From the NCBI RefSeq assembly GCF_900207585.1, contig NZ_OAOP01000002.1:124001-188000 (forward strand): a DNA stretch of 64,000 nt. The letters run 5' to 3'. The position numbers were made by a program, and so were the translations under genes. This stretch comes from Bacillus oleivorans. GTDB taxonomy: Bacteria; Bacillota; Bacilli; Bacillales; JC228. Positions 36,823 through 46,902 of this stretch are shown here, piece after piece. Numbering within the stretch: position 1 is the stretch's first letter; every line of letters begins with the position of its first letter. A model generated the notes under the pieces. That model made no database searches, was not told where the DNA came from, and saw only the letters and a program-made list of their open reading frames with translations.

Positions 36823-38187
36823 ATGGCACAAACAAAGTATTTAACCGTTTCTGCGCTAACTAAATACATAAAACGTAAATTTGATTTTGATCCTTACCTT
36901 CAGGATTTTTATCTTAAAGGTGAGATTTCTAATTTAAAAAAACATTCGAGCGGTCATTTATATTTTACCTTAAAGGATGACCAGGCAAGATTGCTCGCAA
37001 TCATGTTCGCGAGCCAAGCCCGTACCATGCCGTTTACCCCTGAGAATGGAATGAGTGTCTTGGTTCGGGGGGGAATTTCCGTTTATGAAGCAAATGGGCA
37101 ATATCAAATGTACGTTAAGGAAATGAAGCCGGATGGAGTAGGTTCTCTGTTTTTGGCTTATGAACAATTAAAAGAAAAGCTTGAAAAAGAGGGGTTATTT
37201 TCTCAAGCAAGAAAGAAAAAAATTCCGCTTTTTCCTGAAACGGTAGGGGTAGTTACTTCCCCAACCGGAGCAGCTGTTCGAGATATTATCACGACGATTC
37301 AGCGTCGTTTCCCAATCGGAAAGGTAATCCTTTTCCCAGCACTTGTACAGGGGGAACAAGCACCTGCCTCAATCGTGGAAGCGATTGAGAAAGCGAAGAT
37401 TTTTGGAACGATAGATGTTTTAATTGTCGGCAGAGGCGGGGGCTCGATTGAAGAGTTATGGGCCTTTAATGACGAAAAAGTTGCTAGAGCGATTGTTTCA
37501 TCTCCGATTCCGATTATTTCAGCGGTTGGACATGAAACTGACTTTACGATTAGTGATTTTGTTGCTGATCTTCGGGCACCTACCCCTACCGGAGCAGCTG
37601 AATTAGCTGTTCCTCTGCTTGAGGATTTGTATCAGAGAATTGATGAAAGAAAATTAAGGTTATCGAGAGCAATTGGTAATAAGCTGAGGGTTGAACGTAT
37701 TCATTTAAAAAAATTATCAAATTCTTATGCATTGCGTTCACCTAAAAGACTTTATGTACAAAAGCTCGAAAAAATGGACCGTCTTCACGAAAGCTTAAAT
37801 CGGGAGATGCGAAGGCTTATCAGAATCAATCAAGACAAACGAATGATTATCCAAAACAGATTATCCCGTTCTGCTCCGATTGAAATAATAAAAAGTAAGC
37901 GTATAGAACGGGAAGGATTACAAAAGAATTTGCAAAAAAATATGTTTGTTCGTTTAGAAAAGAAAAAGCAGTCATTTTCAGGTATTCTGCAAACACTGCA
38001 TGCCTTGAATCCTCTTTCCATTATGGAGAGAGGTTATAGTGTTACGTACAGTGAAAGCGGCAAGATCATAAAAAGCATTCATTCCGCAGAAAAGGGAGAG
38101 ACCATTAGCGTAACGGTGAAAGATGGAACTTTACTTTGTGAAATTCATGATAAAAAGGAGAATACAGGTCATGAAGAAAGATCATAA
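36823..38187 (+). CDS. xseA: Exodeoxyribonuclease VII large subunit
   Basis: A 454-residue protein. The N-terminal OB-fold domain (YLTVSALTKYIKRKFD...LKGEISNLKKHSSGHLYF) is followed by the catalytic domain. That domain carries GVVTSPTGAAVRDI near 140, GRGGGSIEELWAFNDE near 202-217 and VGHETDFTISDFVADLRAPTPTGAAE-type sequence near 235-260. A C-terminal coiled coil contains paired basic helices. It degrades single-stranded DNA with XseB. AAAGGAGC precedes the ATG. Confidence 0.96.
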   Translation: MAQTKYLTVSALTKYIKRKFDFDPYLQDFYLKGEISNLKKHSSGHLYFTLKDDQARLLAIMFASQARTMPFTPENGMSVLVRGGISVYEANGQYQMYVKEMKPDGVGSLFLAYEQLKEKLEKEGLFSQARKKKIPLFPETVGVVTSPTGAAVRDIITTIQRRFPIGKVILFPALVQGEQAPASIVEAIEKAKIFGTIDVLIVGRGGGSIEELWAFNDEKVARAIVSSPIPIISAVGHETDFTISDFVADLRAPTPTGAAELAVPLLEDLYQRIDERKLRLSRAIGNKLRVERIHLKKLSNSYALRSPKRLYVQKLEKMDRLHESLNREMRRLIRINQDKRMIIQNRLSRSAPIEIIKSKRIEREGLQKNLQKNMFVRLEKKKQSFSGILQTLHALNPLSIMERGYSVTYSESGKIIKSIHSAEKGETISVTVKDGTLLCEIHDKKENTGHEERS

Positions 38188-38407
38188 ATATACTTTTGAA
38201 GAAGCGATGCAAGAATTAGAGAAAATAGTGGAGAGACTAGAAGAAGGGGAAGTCCCATTAGAGGAAGCCATTTCTATTTATAAACAAGGGATGGAATTAT
38301 CAAAGTTTTGCCATGAGAAGCTAAAACAAGCAGAGGAGCAGATGGTTCATATTATGACCGAGGACGGAGAAATAAAACCATTTGCAGTAGAGGAGGAAAA
38401 TCGTTGA
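38171..38407 (+). CDS. xseB: Exodeoxyribonuclease VII small subunit
   Basis: A 78-residue helical protein, MKKDHKYTFEEAMQELE.... The VERLEEGEVPLEEAISIYKQG block (about 18-38) is diagnostic. The ATG at 38171 lies 10 nt after AAGGAG; a longer in-frame start inside xseA is unlikely. It overlaps the end of xseA by 17 nt, as is common for this pair. Confidence 0.94.
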   Translation: MKKDHKYTFEEAMQELEKIVERLEEGEVPLEEAISIYKQGMELSKFCHEKLKQAEEQMVHIMTEDGEIKPFAVEEENR

Positions 38408-39297
38408 GGAGCCTCGAGTTCGACCAATTTGCATTAACGGCTAAAAACTTGCTTGAAACAGAGCTTACAACGATGGTAGAAGAATTAGATGGTCCTCCTA
38501 TTTTAAAAGAAGCAATGGAGTACTCCTTACAAGCGGGAGGAAAAAGGATCAGACCATTGTTATTATTTGCGACGATGGATACACTTGGGGCAGATTGGAA
38601 GTTGGGAGTGAAAGTTGCTGCAGCCATCGAAATGATCCATACCTACTCTTTAATTCATGACGATTTACCGAGCATGGATGATGATGATCTAAGAAGAGGA
38701 AAGCCTACGAATCATAAAGTATTTGGAGAAGCAATTGCAATTTTAGCAGGAGATGCTCTTTTAACCCAGAGCTTTCGGGTCCTTTCCACACTTGATTCAG
38801 CCATCTTTACAGATCGTCAGAAGCTCGATATCATCTCCTGCCTTTCCCAATCTGCAGGTGCAGAAGGTATGGTCGGCGGGCAAGTGGCTGATTTACTAGG
38901 CGAGGACAAGCAAGTTTCACTAGAAGAGCTTGAATACATCCATACACATAAAACGGGAAAGCTATTGGCTGTCTGCGCAGAGGCAGGATGTATATTGGCA
39001 GATGCTAAAAAGGAGATTCGTGATTTATTTCGTAGTTTTTCCCATCATTTAGGTCTTGCTTTCCAGATCAGGGATGATATTTTGGATCAGATTGGCGATG
39101 AGAAAATGATTGGCAAGCCTGTAGGCAGTGATGTTTCGAATAAAAAGAGTACTTATCCGGCCTTGCTTACGCTTACAGGGGCAGAAGAAAAACTTTCTTA
39201 CCATATTCATGCTGCTAAAGCCACTTTACAGAAAATTGGCGGAAAATCACTTTATTTAGATACCATTACGGAACTGATTGCTACAAGAAATTATTAA
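38404..39297 (+). CDS. ispA: Farnesyl diphosphate synthase
   Basis: A 297-residue trans-prenyl chain elongating enzyme condensing DMAPP/GPP with IPP. First Asp-rich motif LIHDDLPSMDDDDLRRGKPT near residues 83-102. Second motif FQIRDDILDQIGD near 222-234. GGKRIRPLL near 45-53 binds IPP. The TTG start overlaps the xseB stop and has GAGGAGG upstream. Isoprenoid partner of dxs downstream. Confidence 0.95.
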   Translation: MRSLEFDQFALTAKNLLETELTTMVEELDGPPILKEAMEYSLQAGGKRIRPLLLFATMDTLGADWKLGVKVAAAIEMIHTYSLIHDDLPSMDDDDLRRGKPTNHKVFGEAIAILAGDALLTQSFRVLSTLDSAIFTDRQKLDIISCLSQSAGAEGMVGGQVADLLGEDKQVSLEELEYIHTHKTGKLLAVCAEAGCILADAKKEIRDLFRSFSHHLGLAFQIRDDILDQIGDEKMIGKPVGSDVSNKKSTYPALLTLTGAEEKLSYHIHAAKATLQKIGGKSLYLDTITELIATRNY

Positions 39298-39344
39298 GAT
39301 ACGATTTTTAATCTCCAGAGATTTTCTGGATATACGTCTATTTC

Positions 39345-39372
39345 TTGTAGAATATGTATAGAACGATATAAT
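39345..39372 (+). promoter_or_regulatory. Probable sigma-A promoter of dxs
   Basis: TTGTAG (39345-39350) and TATAAT (39367-39372), 16 bp apart, in the 189-bp gap between ispA and dxs. Confidence 0.55.
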
Positions 39373-39486
39373 AAAGAAAACAGCCATCTTGTTTAAAAGG
39401 ATAAATAGCTAAGAGTACATTTCCTTTTGACCATATTTTTTAATATATATACACAAGGTTAAATTTGATGAAAGTGAGTGTTTACA

Positions 39487-41379
39487 TTGGATCTCTTCAA
39501 TATAAAGGATCCCTCTTTTCTAAAGTCAATGACAACTCCAGAGTTGGAAGCGCTTAGTAAAGAAATCCGAACTTTCCTCATAGAAAATTTATCGAAAACA
39601 GGTGGGCATATTGGACCAAACCTGGGAGTTGTCGAGCTGACGATTGCTCTTCATAAATGCTTTGACAGTCCAAAAGATAAATTACTATGGGATGTTGGGC
39701 ACCAATCGTATGTTCATAAAATATTGACTGGACGTGCCAAAGATTTTGAAACCTTGAGGCAATATAAAGGGCTAAGCGGTTTTCCTAAAAGAGATGAAAG
39801 CGATCATGACGTTTGGGAAACAGGACATAGCTCCACTTCGCTTTCTGCTGCGATGGGAATGGCGATTGCCCGTGATTTAAAGAAAGAAAAAAGCTATATT
39901 ATTCCGATTATTGGAGACGGGGCTCTTACAGGCGGAATGGCGTTAGAGGCACTTAATCATATTGGGGCAGAAAAGAAGAATATGATTGTAATTCTAAATG
40001 ATAATGAAATGTCGATTGCTCCAAATGTGGGAGCCTTGCACAATGTTTTAGGCAGACTAAGAACGGCAGGAAAATACCAGTGGGTGAAAGATGAATTAGA
40101 ATATGTACTGAAGAAAATTCCTGCTGTCGGAGGACGTTTAGCCTCTACTGCAGAAAGAATTAAAGATTCTTTAAAATACTTAGTCGTTTCTGGGATTTTT
40201 TTCGAGGAATTAGGATTTACGTATTTAGGTCCGATAGACGGTCATTCATATCATGATTTATTTGAAAATATTCAATACGCAAAAAAAACAGAAGGCCCTG
40301 TTTTATTACATGTTATTACGAAAAAAGGAAAAGGATATCAGCCAGCTGAAACAGACAAAGTTGGGACATGGCATGGTACCGGACCTTATAAAATCGAAAC
40401 AGGTGATTTTGTCAAACCAACTGCAATCGGACCTGCATGGAGCAAACTGGTTAGTGAAACGGTAAGAAATCTGGCAAGAGATGATAAACGAATCGTGGCT
40501 ATTACCCCTGCTATGCCTGTCGGATCCAAGCTAGAAGATTTTGCCAGAGAATTCCCAGACAGGATGTATGATGTTGGGATTGCTGAACAACATGCAGCCA
40601 CTTTAGCAGCAGGGCTCGCAACTCAGAATATGAAGCCATTTTTAGCGATTTATTCTACGTTCCTGCAACGGGCGTATGACCAGCTTGTTCATGATATTTG
40701 CCGCCAAAATTTAAATGTATTTATTGGAGTCGATCGGGCAGGATTGGTCGGAGCAGATGGTGAAACACACCAAGGTGTTTTCGATGTTGCCTTTTTAAGA
40801 AATTTACCTAATATGGTCTTAATGATGCCGAAGGATGAAAATGAAGGGCAGCACATGGTCAATACCGCTTTAAAATATAACGACGGTCCGATAGCGATGC
40901 GCTTCCCGCGCGGAAATGGCATTGGGGTTGCGCTAGAAAAAGAATTAAAAACGATTCCTATCGGAAGCTGGGAAGTTTTAAGAGAGGGAACGGACGCCTG
41001 TATATTAACATTCGGAACTACCATACAAATGGCACTTGATGCAGCGGATATTCTTGCCGATCAGGGAATATCTGTAAAAGTGGTTAATGCCCGATTTATC
41101 AAGCCGCTTGATCATGATATGCTGATGGAAATTCTGCCGCAAGAAAGGCCGATTTTAACAATCGAAGAAGCCGTTCTCCAAGGTGGATTTGGAAGTGCAG
41201 TCTTAGAATTTGCTCATGAACATGACTTTCATAATGTCAAAATTACCCGAATGGGAATTCCAGATAGGTTTATCGAACACGGAAGTGTGTCAAAGCTGTT
41301 AGAAGAAATCGGATTAACAGCTGAACAGGCAGTGAGACATTTAACAAACATGATTCCACAAAAACAAAAAAGGGCGTAA
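39487..41379 (+). CDS. dxs: 1-deoxy-D-xylulose-5-phosphate synthase
   Basis: A 630-residue thiamine diphosphate enzyme for the first step of the MEP isoprenoid pathway (pyruvate + glyceraldehyde 3-phosphate). ThDP-binding [18 protein letters not shown] near residue 147. [10 protein letters not shown] near 117. Transketolase-like C-terminal domain with FPRG near 475. The TTG at 39487 gives [15 protein letters not shown], aligned to the B. subtilis start; a GTG three codons earlier is possible. Confidence 0.96.
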   Translation: MDLFNIKDPSFLKSMTTPELEALSKEIRTFLIENLSKTGGHIGPNLGVVELTIALHKCFDSPKDKLLWDVGHQSYVHKILTGRAKDFETLRQYKGLSGFPKRDESDHDVWETGHSSTSLSAAMGMAIARDLKKEKSYIIPIIGDGALTGGMALEALNHIGAEKKNMIVILNDNEMSIAPNVGALHNVLGRLRTAGKYQWVKDELEYVLKKIPAVGGRLASTAERIKDSLKYLVVSGIFFEELGFTYLGPIDGHSYHDLFENIQYAKKTEGPVLLHVITKKGKGYQPAETDKVGTWHGTGPYKIETGDFVKPTAIGPAWSKLVSETVRNLARDDKRIVAITPAMPVGSKLEDFAREFPDRMYDVGIAEQHAATLAAGLATQNMKPFLAIYSTFLQRAYDQLVHDICRQNLNVFIGVDRAGLVGADGETHQGVFDVAFLRNLPNMVLMMPKDENEGQHMVNTALKYNDGPIAMRFPRGNGIGVALEKELKTIPIGSWEVLREGTDACILTFGTTIQMALDAADILADQGISVKVVNARFIKPLDHDMLMEILPQERPILTIEEAVLQGGFGSAVLEFAHEHDFHNVKITRMGIPDRFIEHGSVSKLLEEIGLTAEQAVRHLTNMIPQKQKRA

Positions 41380-41382
41380 CGA

Positions 41383-42210
41383 ATGAGTGAAAAAAAAGAA
41401 AGGCTAGATGTGTTATTAGTCGAGCAAGGTTTATTTGAAACGAGAGAAAAAGCGAAGCGCGCGATCATGGCAGGCCAAATTTTTTTAAACGAAGTGAGAA
41501 TCGATAAGCCTGGTGAAAAGGTACCAGTCACTTCAAAGCTTGTCGTAAAGGGAAAAGTCATGCCTTATGTTTCGCGTGGCGGTTTAAAGCTGGAAAAGGC
41601 AATTAGTACCTTTCAATTAGATTTAAACAATAAAATTATGATTGATGTAGGTTCCTCAACAGGAGGATTTACAGATTGTGCCTTGCAAAATGGTGTGATT
41701 TTATCTTATTGCATTGACGTAGGATATAACCAGCTTGCATGGAAACTCCGTTCTGATGAACGGGTAGTAGTGATGGAAAGAACGAATTTTCGTTATGTGA
41801 CAAAAGAAGATTTAAAAGGTCCTGCACCCAATTTTGCTACGATTGATGTTTCTTTTATTTCTTTAACACTAATTCTGCCTGTACTCAAAACATTAATAGA
41901 AGACGGGACAAAAATTGTGGCTTTGGTAAAACCGCAATTTGAGGCAGGTAAAGACCAGGTTGGCAAAAATGGTATCGTTCGGGATGCTAAAACTCATATT
42001 GAAGTAATCGAAAAAATTATTGAATTTGCGATGAGGGAAGGGTATAGCATCGATGGGATCACCTTTTCTCCGATAACGGGCGGAGAAGGAAATATTGAGT
42101 TCCTGCTCCTGCTTCACTGGACAAATGCAGAAAGTGAGAATAATCTTTCTGTACATATTTCGGAGGTCGTGCATCAGGCACATGAAACATTGAAAGGAGC
42201 TTCAGCTTGA
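41383..42210 (+). CDS. tlyA: TlyA family rRNA 2'-O-methyltransferase
   Basis: A 275-residue protein. N-terminal S4 RNA-binding domain (ERLDVLLVEQGLFETREKAKRAIMAG, residues 6-31), then a Rossmann methyltransferase domain with SAM motif MIDVGSSTGGFTDCAL near 86-101. Known as YqxC in B. subtilis. TlyA relatives methylate 16S and 23S rRNA. It starts 3 nt after dxs, so probably co-transcribed. Confidence 0.92.
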   Translation: MSEKKERLDVLLVEQGLFETREKAKRAIMAGQIFLNEVRIDKPGEKVPVTSKLVVKGKVMPYVSRGGLKLEKAISTFQLDLNNKIMIDVGSSTGGFTDCALQNGVILSYCIDVGYNQLAWKLRSDERVVVMERTNFRYVTKEDLKGPAPNFATIDVSFISLTLILPVLKTLIEDGTKIVALVKPQFEAGKDQVGKNGIVRDAKTHIEVIEKIIEFAMREGYSIDGITFSPITGGEGNIEFLLLLHWTNAESENNLSVHISEVVHQAHETLKGASA

Positions 42211-42328
42211 GGCTTCTTTTTTCTTCTTTCAAATCCATTTGCATACTCTCTCTTATCCATTTTTGTTCTTTATGTTATGATGGTGAAAAATAGAGTCCAT
42301 TTTTTTAAAAAAATGAGGTGTTACAGGG

Positions 42329-42778
42329 TTGAATAAGGGTCAAAGACATATCAAAATAAGAGAATTTATATCTAATCATGAAATAGAAACACAAGACGAA
42401 TTAGTAGATCTGCTGCGGGAAGCTGGCTTTAATGTAACGCAAGCCACTGTATCTAGAGATATTAAGGAACTTCATTTAGTAAAAGTTCCATTAATGGATG
42501 GCCGTTACAAGTATAGTCTCCCTGCCGATCAGCGATTCAATCCGCTTCAAAAATTAAAGCGAACATTAATGGATGCATTTGTAAAAATCGACTCAGCAGG
42601 TCATTTTATTGTTTTAAAGGCGCTGCCGGGAAATGCCCAGGCTATCGGTGCCTTAATCGATAATCTCGACTGGGAAGAAATCATGGGAACGATCTGCGGG
42701 GATGATACATGTCTGATAATTTGCAGAAAACCTGAAGATACAGAAATGATCTCACAAAGATTTTTAGATATGCTATAA
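42329..42778 (+). CDS. argR: Arginine repressor AhrC/ArgR
   Basis: A 149-residue regulator. N-terminal winged helix ([31 protein letters not shown]...[12 protein letters not shown], residues 3-50). C-terminal arginine-binding hexamerisation domain with [11 protein letters not shown] near 107 and [12 protein letters not shown] near 123. Represses arginine synthesis and activates catabolism. TTG start with GAGGTGTTACAGGG upstream. Same argR-recN neighbourhood as in B. subtilis. Confidence 0.95.
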   Translation: MNKGQRHIKIREFISNHEIETQDELVDLLREAGFNVTQATVSRDIKELHLVKVPLMDGRYKYSLPADQRFNPLQKLKRTLMDAFVKIDSAGHFIVLKALPGNAQAIGALIDNLDWEEIMGTICGDDTCLIICRKPEDTEMISQRFLDML

Positions 42779-42792
42779 AGAAGGTGACCCAG

Positions 42793-44508
42793 TTGTTAGC
42801 TGAATTAACCATTCGTAACTTCGCCATAATAGACGAATTAACATTTTCATTTAAAGAAGGACTGACAGTTTTAACTGGAGAAACGGGTGCAGGGAAATCA
42901 ATCATTATCGATGCAATCGGTTTGCTTGCAGGCGGAAGAGGCTCCGCAGAGTTTATCCGTCACGACGCAGAAAAGACTGAACTAGGAGGTCTCTTTTTTG
43001 TGGATCCCAAACACCCTGTTTGTGCAAAGCTTACTGAATATGGCTGTCCAGTAGAGGAAGGAAATATTATTTTAAACAGGGATATTTATAAAAATGGGAA
43101 AAGTGTTTGCCGGGTTAATGGAAAACTGGTAACGATAGCTCTATTAAGGGAAATCGCTGCTTCGCTTATTGATATTCACGGACAAAATGAGCATCAAATT
43201 TTATTAAATGAAGATGAGCATCTTTCCCTGCTTGATCAATATGGCGGAAAAGAAATTGGACAGGCTTTACAAGCCTATCAAGAATTGTTTTTCGATTACG
43301 AAAAAATCCAAAAACAACTGAAACAATTGAGTCAAAACGAACAAGAAAATGCACATCGAATTGACTTGTTACAATTTCAGCTAAATGAAATTCAAAGTGC
43401 TAATTTAGCTCCAAATGAAGACGAAGAGCTAAAGCTTGAAAAACAAAAGCTTATCCATTTTGAGCAGCTGTACAAGCAGCTGCAGCTTACCTATGATGCC
43501 CTGCAGGGAGACCAAAAGGGGATGGATTGGTTAGGTCTGGCTATGTCCGAATTAGAGCAGGTTCAAACGATTGATCCGCAGGCAAAGGAATGGTATGACA
43601 CCGTTGCAAATGCTTATTATAGTCTGGAGGATGTCGTCCGTTCAGTACGGGATCAAATTCATAACTTTGAGTTTGATGAAGAGCGGTTAAACGAAGTCGA
43701 AAGCCGTTTGAATGAAATTAGTCAATTAAAGAGAAAATACGGAAAAAATGTATCGGAAATCTTGGAATATGCTGCTGCGATTGAAGAAGAATTAGACAGA
43801 TTAGAAAATCGTGAATCACATATTGAAGGGCTGACGAAACAGTTGCGCTCGATTGAACTTGATTTAGCCATTGAAGCCAAAAATCTGCAGGAAATTCGGG
43901 AAAAATATAGCGTGCAGCTGACCGAAGATATTCATCAGCAATTAAAAGATCTATACATGGATAAAACTAAATTTAAAGTTGAATTTAAGCCATCTTCCCA
44001 ATATAGCAGCCATGGACAAGGAGCAGCGGTCTTTCTGCTTTCTCCTAACCCGGGAGAGCCGTTAAAACCATTATCCAAAGTTGCTTCAGGCGGAGAATTG
44101 TCACGAATTATGCTGGCCATTAAAAGTATCTTTTCCAAGCATCAGCAAATTACTTCGATTATTTTTGACGAAGTCGATACAGGCGTGAGTGGTAGAGTAG
44201 CCCAATCGATGGGTGAAAAAATATATGAGCTTTCCGTCAATTCACAGGTTCTCTGTATTTCCCACTTACCGCAGGTTGCTGCGATGGCAGATTCTCATTT
44301 TTACATCGCTAAACTTATTGAAAATGATAGGACCAAAACGGAAGTGAAAATTTTAGGAACAGAAGACAGGATCGATGAGATTGGAAAAATGATGTCCGGC
44401 ACTGAGATCACTCAGGCCACCAAACAGCACGCGAAAGAATTAATTGTTTACGGGGAACGCTATAAGAAAGTGTTTCTTCAAAATAAACGGAAATTGATAA
44501 GAGTCTAA
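42793..44508 (+). CDS. recN: DNA repair protein RecN
   Basis: A 571-residue SMC-like ATPase acting early at double-strand breaks. Walker A TGETGAGKSIIIDAI near residues 28-42. Long central coiled coil (about 150-370). ABC signature KVASGGELSRIMLA near 430-443 and Walker B TSIIFDEVDTGVSG near 458. The TTG at 42793 lies 6 nt after AAGGTG; an in-frame GTG at 42784 sits within that site. Confidence 0.96.
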   Translation: MLAELTIRNFAIIDELTFSFKEGLTVLTGETGAGKSIIIDAIGLLAGGRGSAEFIRHDAEKTELGGLFFVDPKHPVCAKLTEYGCPVEEGNIILNRDIYKNGKSVCRVNGKLVTIALLREIAASLIDIHGQNEHQILLNEDEHLSLLDQYGGKEIGQALQAYQELFFDYEKIQKQLKQLSQNEQENAHRIDLLQFQLNEIQSANLAPNEDEELKLEKQKLIHFEQLYKQLQLTYDALQGDQKGMDWLGLAMSELEQVQTIDPQAKEWYDTVANAYYSLEDVVRSVRDQIHNFEFDEERLNEVESRLNEISQLKRKYGKNVSEILEYAAAIEEELDRLENRESHIEGLTKQLRSIELDLAIEAKNLQEIREKYSVQLTEDIHQQLKDLYMDKTKFKVEFKPSSQYSSHGQGAAVFLLSPNPGEPLKPLSKVASGGELSRIMLAIKSIFSKHQQITSIIFDEVDTGVSGRVAQSMGEKIYELSVNSQVLCISHLPQVAAMADSHFYIAKLIENDRTKTEVKILGTEDRIDEIGKMMSGTEITQATKQHAKELIVYGERYKKVFLQNKRKLIRV

Positions 44509-44510
44509 TG

Positions 44511-44540
44511 CAGAGCCACTTTTGTGAGTGGCTTTTTTTC
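44511..44540 (+). terminator. Terminator of recN
   Basis: GCCACTT pairs with AGTGGC around TTGTG, followed by TTTTTTTC. Confidence 0.82.
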
Positions 44541-44560
44541 TTATACAGATACAGTTGGCG

Positions 44561-44946
44561 GCTGTTCAAGACTCCTCCGCTTTTCTTTGTCCAGCTTCGG
44601 GGCTTAGAGGCTCGAGTCACAAGCCAATCCTCTGCGTGGCAAAATCACGCCACTACGAGGCTTGTCTTGTGCTTGTCGCCTCTGAGCGAAGCCCCTCAGC
44701 TTTTCTTTGTCCAGCTTCGGGGCTTAGAGGCTCGAGTCACAAGCCAATCCTCTGCGTGGCAAAATCACGCCACTACGAGGCTTGTCTTGTGCTTGTCGCC
44801 TCTGAGCGAAGCCCCTCAGCTTTTCTTTGTCCAGCTTCGGAGTCTAGCCCCTCGAGCACTTCAGCTCCTCCTTCAGAAGCAAAAAGCGCTTCCTTAGAGG
44901 AGCCTCCAGTGCTTTTCGGGACTGTTCAAGACTCCTCCGCTTTTCT
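44561..44946. repeat. 120-bp tandem structured repeat, 3 units
   Basis: Two units, 44581-44700 and 44701-44820, are identical over 120 bp. A third 120-bp unit (44821-44940) shares only the first 20 bases and overall design. A 26-bp direct repeat starting CTGTTCAAGACTCC flanks the whole block (about 44562 and 44921). Each identical unit folds on itself: GGGGCTT with AAGCCCC, AGAGGC with GCCTCT, ACAAGCC with GGCTTGT, and an inner GTGGC/GCCAC hairpin. The TCCAGCTTCGG motif recalls short structured repeats common in Bacillaceae. Long frames through it are artefacts of the 120-bp period. Confidence 0.9.
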
Positions 44947-45038
44947 TACTATATCCAGTTATAATTGGCTGGGTCGAAGGCAACATTAAAAATGTAGCCA
45001 TTCCAAATTGTCATCTAAAGAAGCGAGGAGAGTGTGAT

Positions 45039-46322
45039 ATGAGACGTGAGATATTGAGAGTAACAACAGGAATTCTTCTCCTTGTTTCTTTACTAGCCCT
45101 TAACTTCTTTAAGCCCTTTCAAGAATTTTTATCAGTTCCACAGCAATTAACCATGTTCCAGGGAAGTCAGGCAACATTATCAGTTTCTGCCCCAGTATCA
45201 GTGAAACCAGTCTCTGATGATACCGTTTCGGTTTTTAAACAACAGAATCACATTACCGTCCAAGGAAAACAGCCAGGCTCTCAAGAAGTAGTCTTTGAAT
45301 TAGCTGGTCTTCCTATCAAACGTGTAGGGGTCAATGTATTAAAGGATTTTAAAGTAGTCCCTGGAGGACAATCAATCGGCGTAAAGCTCAATACTCTTGG
45401 TGTATTAGTAGTCGGATATCATCAAGTCGATACTGATAAGGGGAAAGTATCGCCTGGTGAGCTTGCCGGAATTCAAGTCGGTGATATTATAACCAAAATC
45501 AACGGCAATAAAATTGAAAAAATGTCTGATGTTGCTCCGTATGTACAAACAGCCGGGGAAAAGGGAAAAGCATTGGAGTTAGAAATCAAAAGGGAAAAAG
45601 AAAAGATTAAGACGCAATTAATGCCGCTCCAAAATAAAGGTGAATCCAATTACAAATTGGGACTTTATATTCGTGATTCTGCAGCTGGGATCGGAACCAT
45701 GACTTTCTATGAGCCTAAATCCAAGAAATATGGAGCTTTGGGCCATGTAATATCTGACATGGATACAAAAAAGCCAATTATCGTTGAAGATGGGCAAATC
45801 GTCCGCTCAACCGTCACTTCGATTGAAAAAGGAAAAGGCGGGGACCCGGGCGAAAAGCATGCAACCTTTACAAGAGAACATGAAGTCATTGGAAATATTA
45901 CTCGAAATAGCCCATTTGGCATTTTTGGCAGATTAAATAATGGGATTGAAAACGGAGTTATGGATAAAGCCATTCCGGTTGCACTCTCTCACCAAGTGAA
46001 AGAAGGTCCTGCTCAAATATTAACGGTGGTCGAAAACGATGAGGTCGAACTGTTTGATATTGAAATTGTAAGTACAATTCCGCAAAAATTTCCAGCAACG
46101 AAAGGGATTGTTATAAAAGTTACAGATAAACGGTTATTAGAAAAAACCGGTGGCATCGTGCAAGGAATGAGTGGAAGTCCTATCATTCAAGATGGAAAAT
46201 TAGTCGGAGCTGTCACTCACGTGTTTGTAAATGACCCATCAAGCGGGTATGGTGTTCATATTGAATGGATGCTTAACGAAGCAGGGATCAATATATATGA
46301 AAAAAAGGAAAAAGCAAGTTAA
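45039..46322 (+). CDS. spoIVB: Stage IV sporulation protein B (SpoIVB peptidase)
   Basis: A 427-residue serine peptidase (family S55) made in the forespore. It cleaves SpoIVFA to trigger pro-sigma-K processing. N-terminal membrane anchor (about residues 6-25). A PDZ domain spans about 105-190 ([22 protein letters not shown]). Catalytic His is in GALGHVISD near residue 234 and Ser in [11 protein letters not shown] near 378, both as in B. subtilis. GAGGAGAG precedes the ATG. Confidence 0.96.
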   Translation: MRREILRVTTGILLLVSLLALNFFKPFQEFLSVPQQLTMFQGSQATLSVSAPVSVKPVSDDTVSVFKQQNHITVQGKQPGSQEVVFELAGLPIKRVGVNVLKDFKVVPGGQSIGVKLNTLGVLVVGYHQVDTDKGKVSPGELAGIQVGDIITKINGNKIEKMSDVAPYVQTAGEKGKALELEIKREKEKIKTQLMPLQNKGESNYKLGLYIRDSAAGIGTMTFYEPKSKKYGALGHVISDMDTKKPIIVEDGQIVRSTVTSIEKGKGGDPGEKHATFTREHEVIGNITRNSPFGIFGRLNNGIENGVMDKAIPVALSHQVKEGPAQILTVVENDEVELFDIEIVSTIPQKFPATKGIVIKVTDKRLLEKTGGIVQGMSGSPIIQDGKLVGAVTHVFVNDPSSGYGVHIEWMLNEAGINIYEKKEKAS

Positions 46323-46349
46323 CAGGCGTCCGTGGCGCCTGTTTTTTTG
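46321..46349 (+). terminator. Terminator of spoIVB
   Basis: ACAGGCG pairs with CGCCTGT, followed by seven T, just after the spoIVB stop. Confidence 0.85.
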
Positions 46350-46397
46350 TGTGGGTTGGCGTTTTATTGAACATAATCCGGTGAGAGAGTAAAATTT

Positions 46398-46650
46398 GGG
46401 GCTTGAAAGCCGGAATTGGGCGATGAACGAAATATATGGGCTGTGAAATCAATAATTGGGCGCCGCTGAAACATTATGGGGCTCGGCAATATAATAATTG
46501 GGCGGAAATGGGAAAAAATCGGGCGCTTCAGAGCTAGAATTGGGCGATGAACGAAATATATGGGCTGAGAAATCAATAATTGGGCGCCGCTGAAACATTA
46601 TGGGGCTCGGCAACATAATAATTAGGCGCTGCTGCAACATTATTTAGCGG
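46398..46650. repeat. Phased array B: GCCC core (minus strand) every 20-21 bp
   Basis: GGGC, the complement of the A1 core, starts at 46399, 46418, 46438, 46458, 46479, 46500, 46521, 46542, 46562, 46582 and 46603, with AGGC at 46624. Spacing is 19-21 bp. Read on the minus strand the cores are GCCCAATTAT or GCCCATAT. About 80-100 bp from 46418 recur almost unchanged 124 bp downstream from 46542, so this array has also grown by block duplication. It lies between spoIVB and spo0A. Confidence 0.85.
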
Positions 46651-46704
46651 ATAAGAGAAATAAAGATCCTATATTAAAGGTCCTTCATCCTTTAATAAAG
46701 ATTT

Positions 46705-46846
46705 TTCGACAAAACTGGGTAGAGGAATGGTGTCAAATATCGAAATGGGTCGAAAATAAGAGAAAACAGGAGAAAGGGGGAGATTTAGACTATTTTTTAA
46801 CATTTTTTCAAAAAAAGAAAGGAATTTTTATTGCATTGTCGAAATT
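46705..46846 (+). promoter_or_regulatory. spo0A control region: sigma-H promoter and 0A boxes
   Basis: AAAGGAATT (46818-46826) fits the sigma-H -35 RNAGGAWWW. GTCGAAATT (46838-46846), 11 bp on, fits the -10 RNNGAATWW with one mismatch. A 0A box TGTCGAA (46837-46843) overlaps the -10, and a second in reverse, TTCGACA, is at 46705-46711. This matches the self-regulated sigma-H promoter known for spo0A. Confidence 0.72.
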
Positions 46847-46902
46847 GTCAGTTAGAATAGAAATCAAGTGATATTTTTTGACAAAGTTGAGGAGGAACAC
46901 AG

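Noticed and set aside
44508-44989. Two overlapping frames of about 130-150 codons in the 120-bp repeats
   Set aside because: The 120-bp period is a multiple of three, so frames stay open by chance; no start site or known protein family fits, and the DNA is palindromic.
44960-45030. Sigma-G promoter for spoIVB
   Set aside because: TGTAGC and CATCTAA lie 13 bp apart but each differs from consensus at two or more places; too weak to list.
46364-46640. Minus-strand frames with repeated peptide units
   Set aside because: Repetition follows the 20-21 bp core array and shifts frame; no ribosome binding site.
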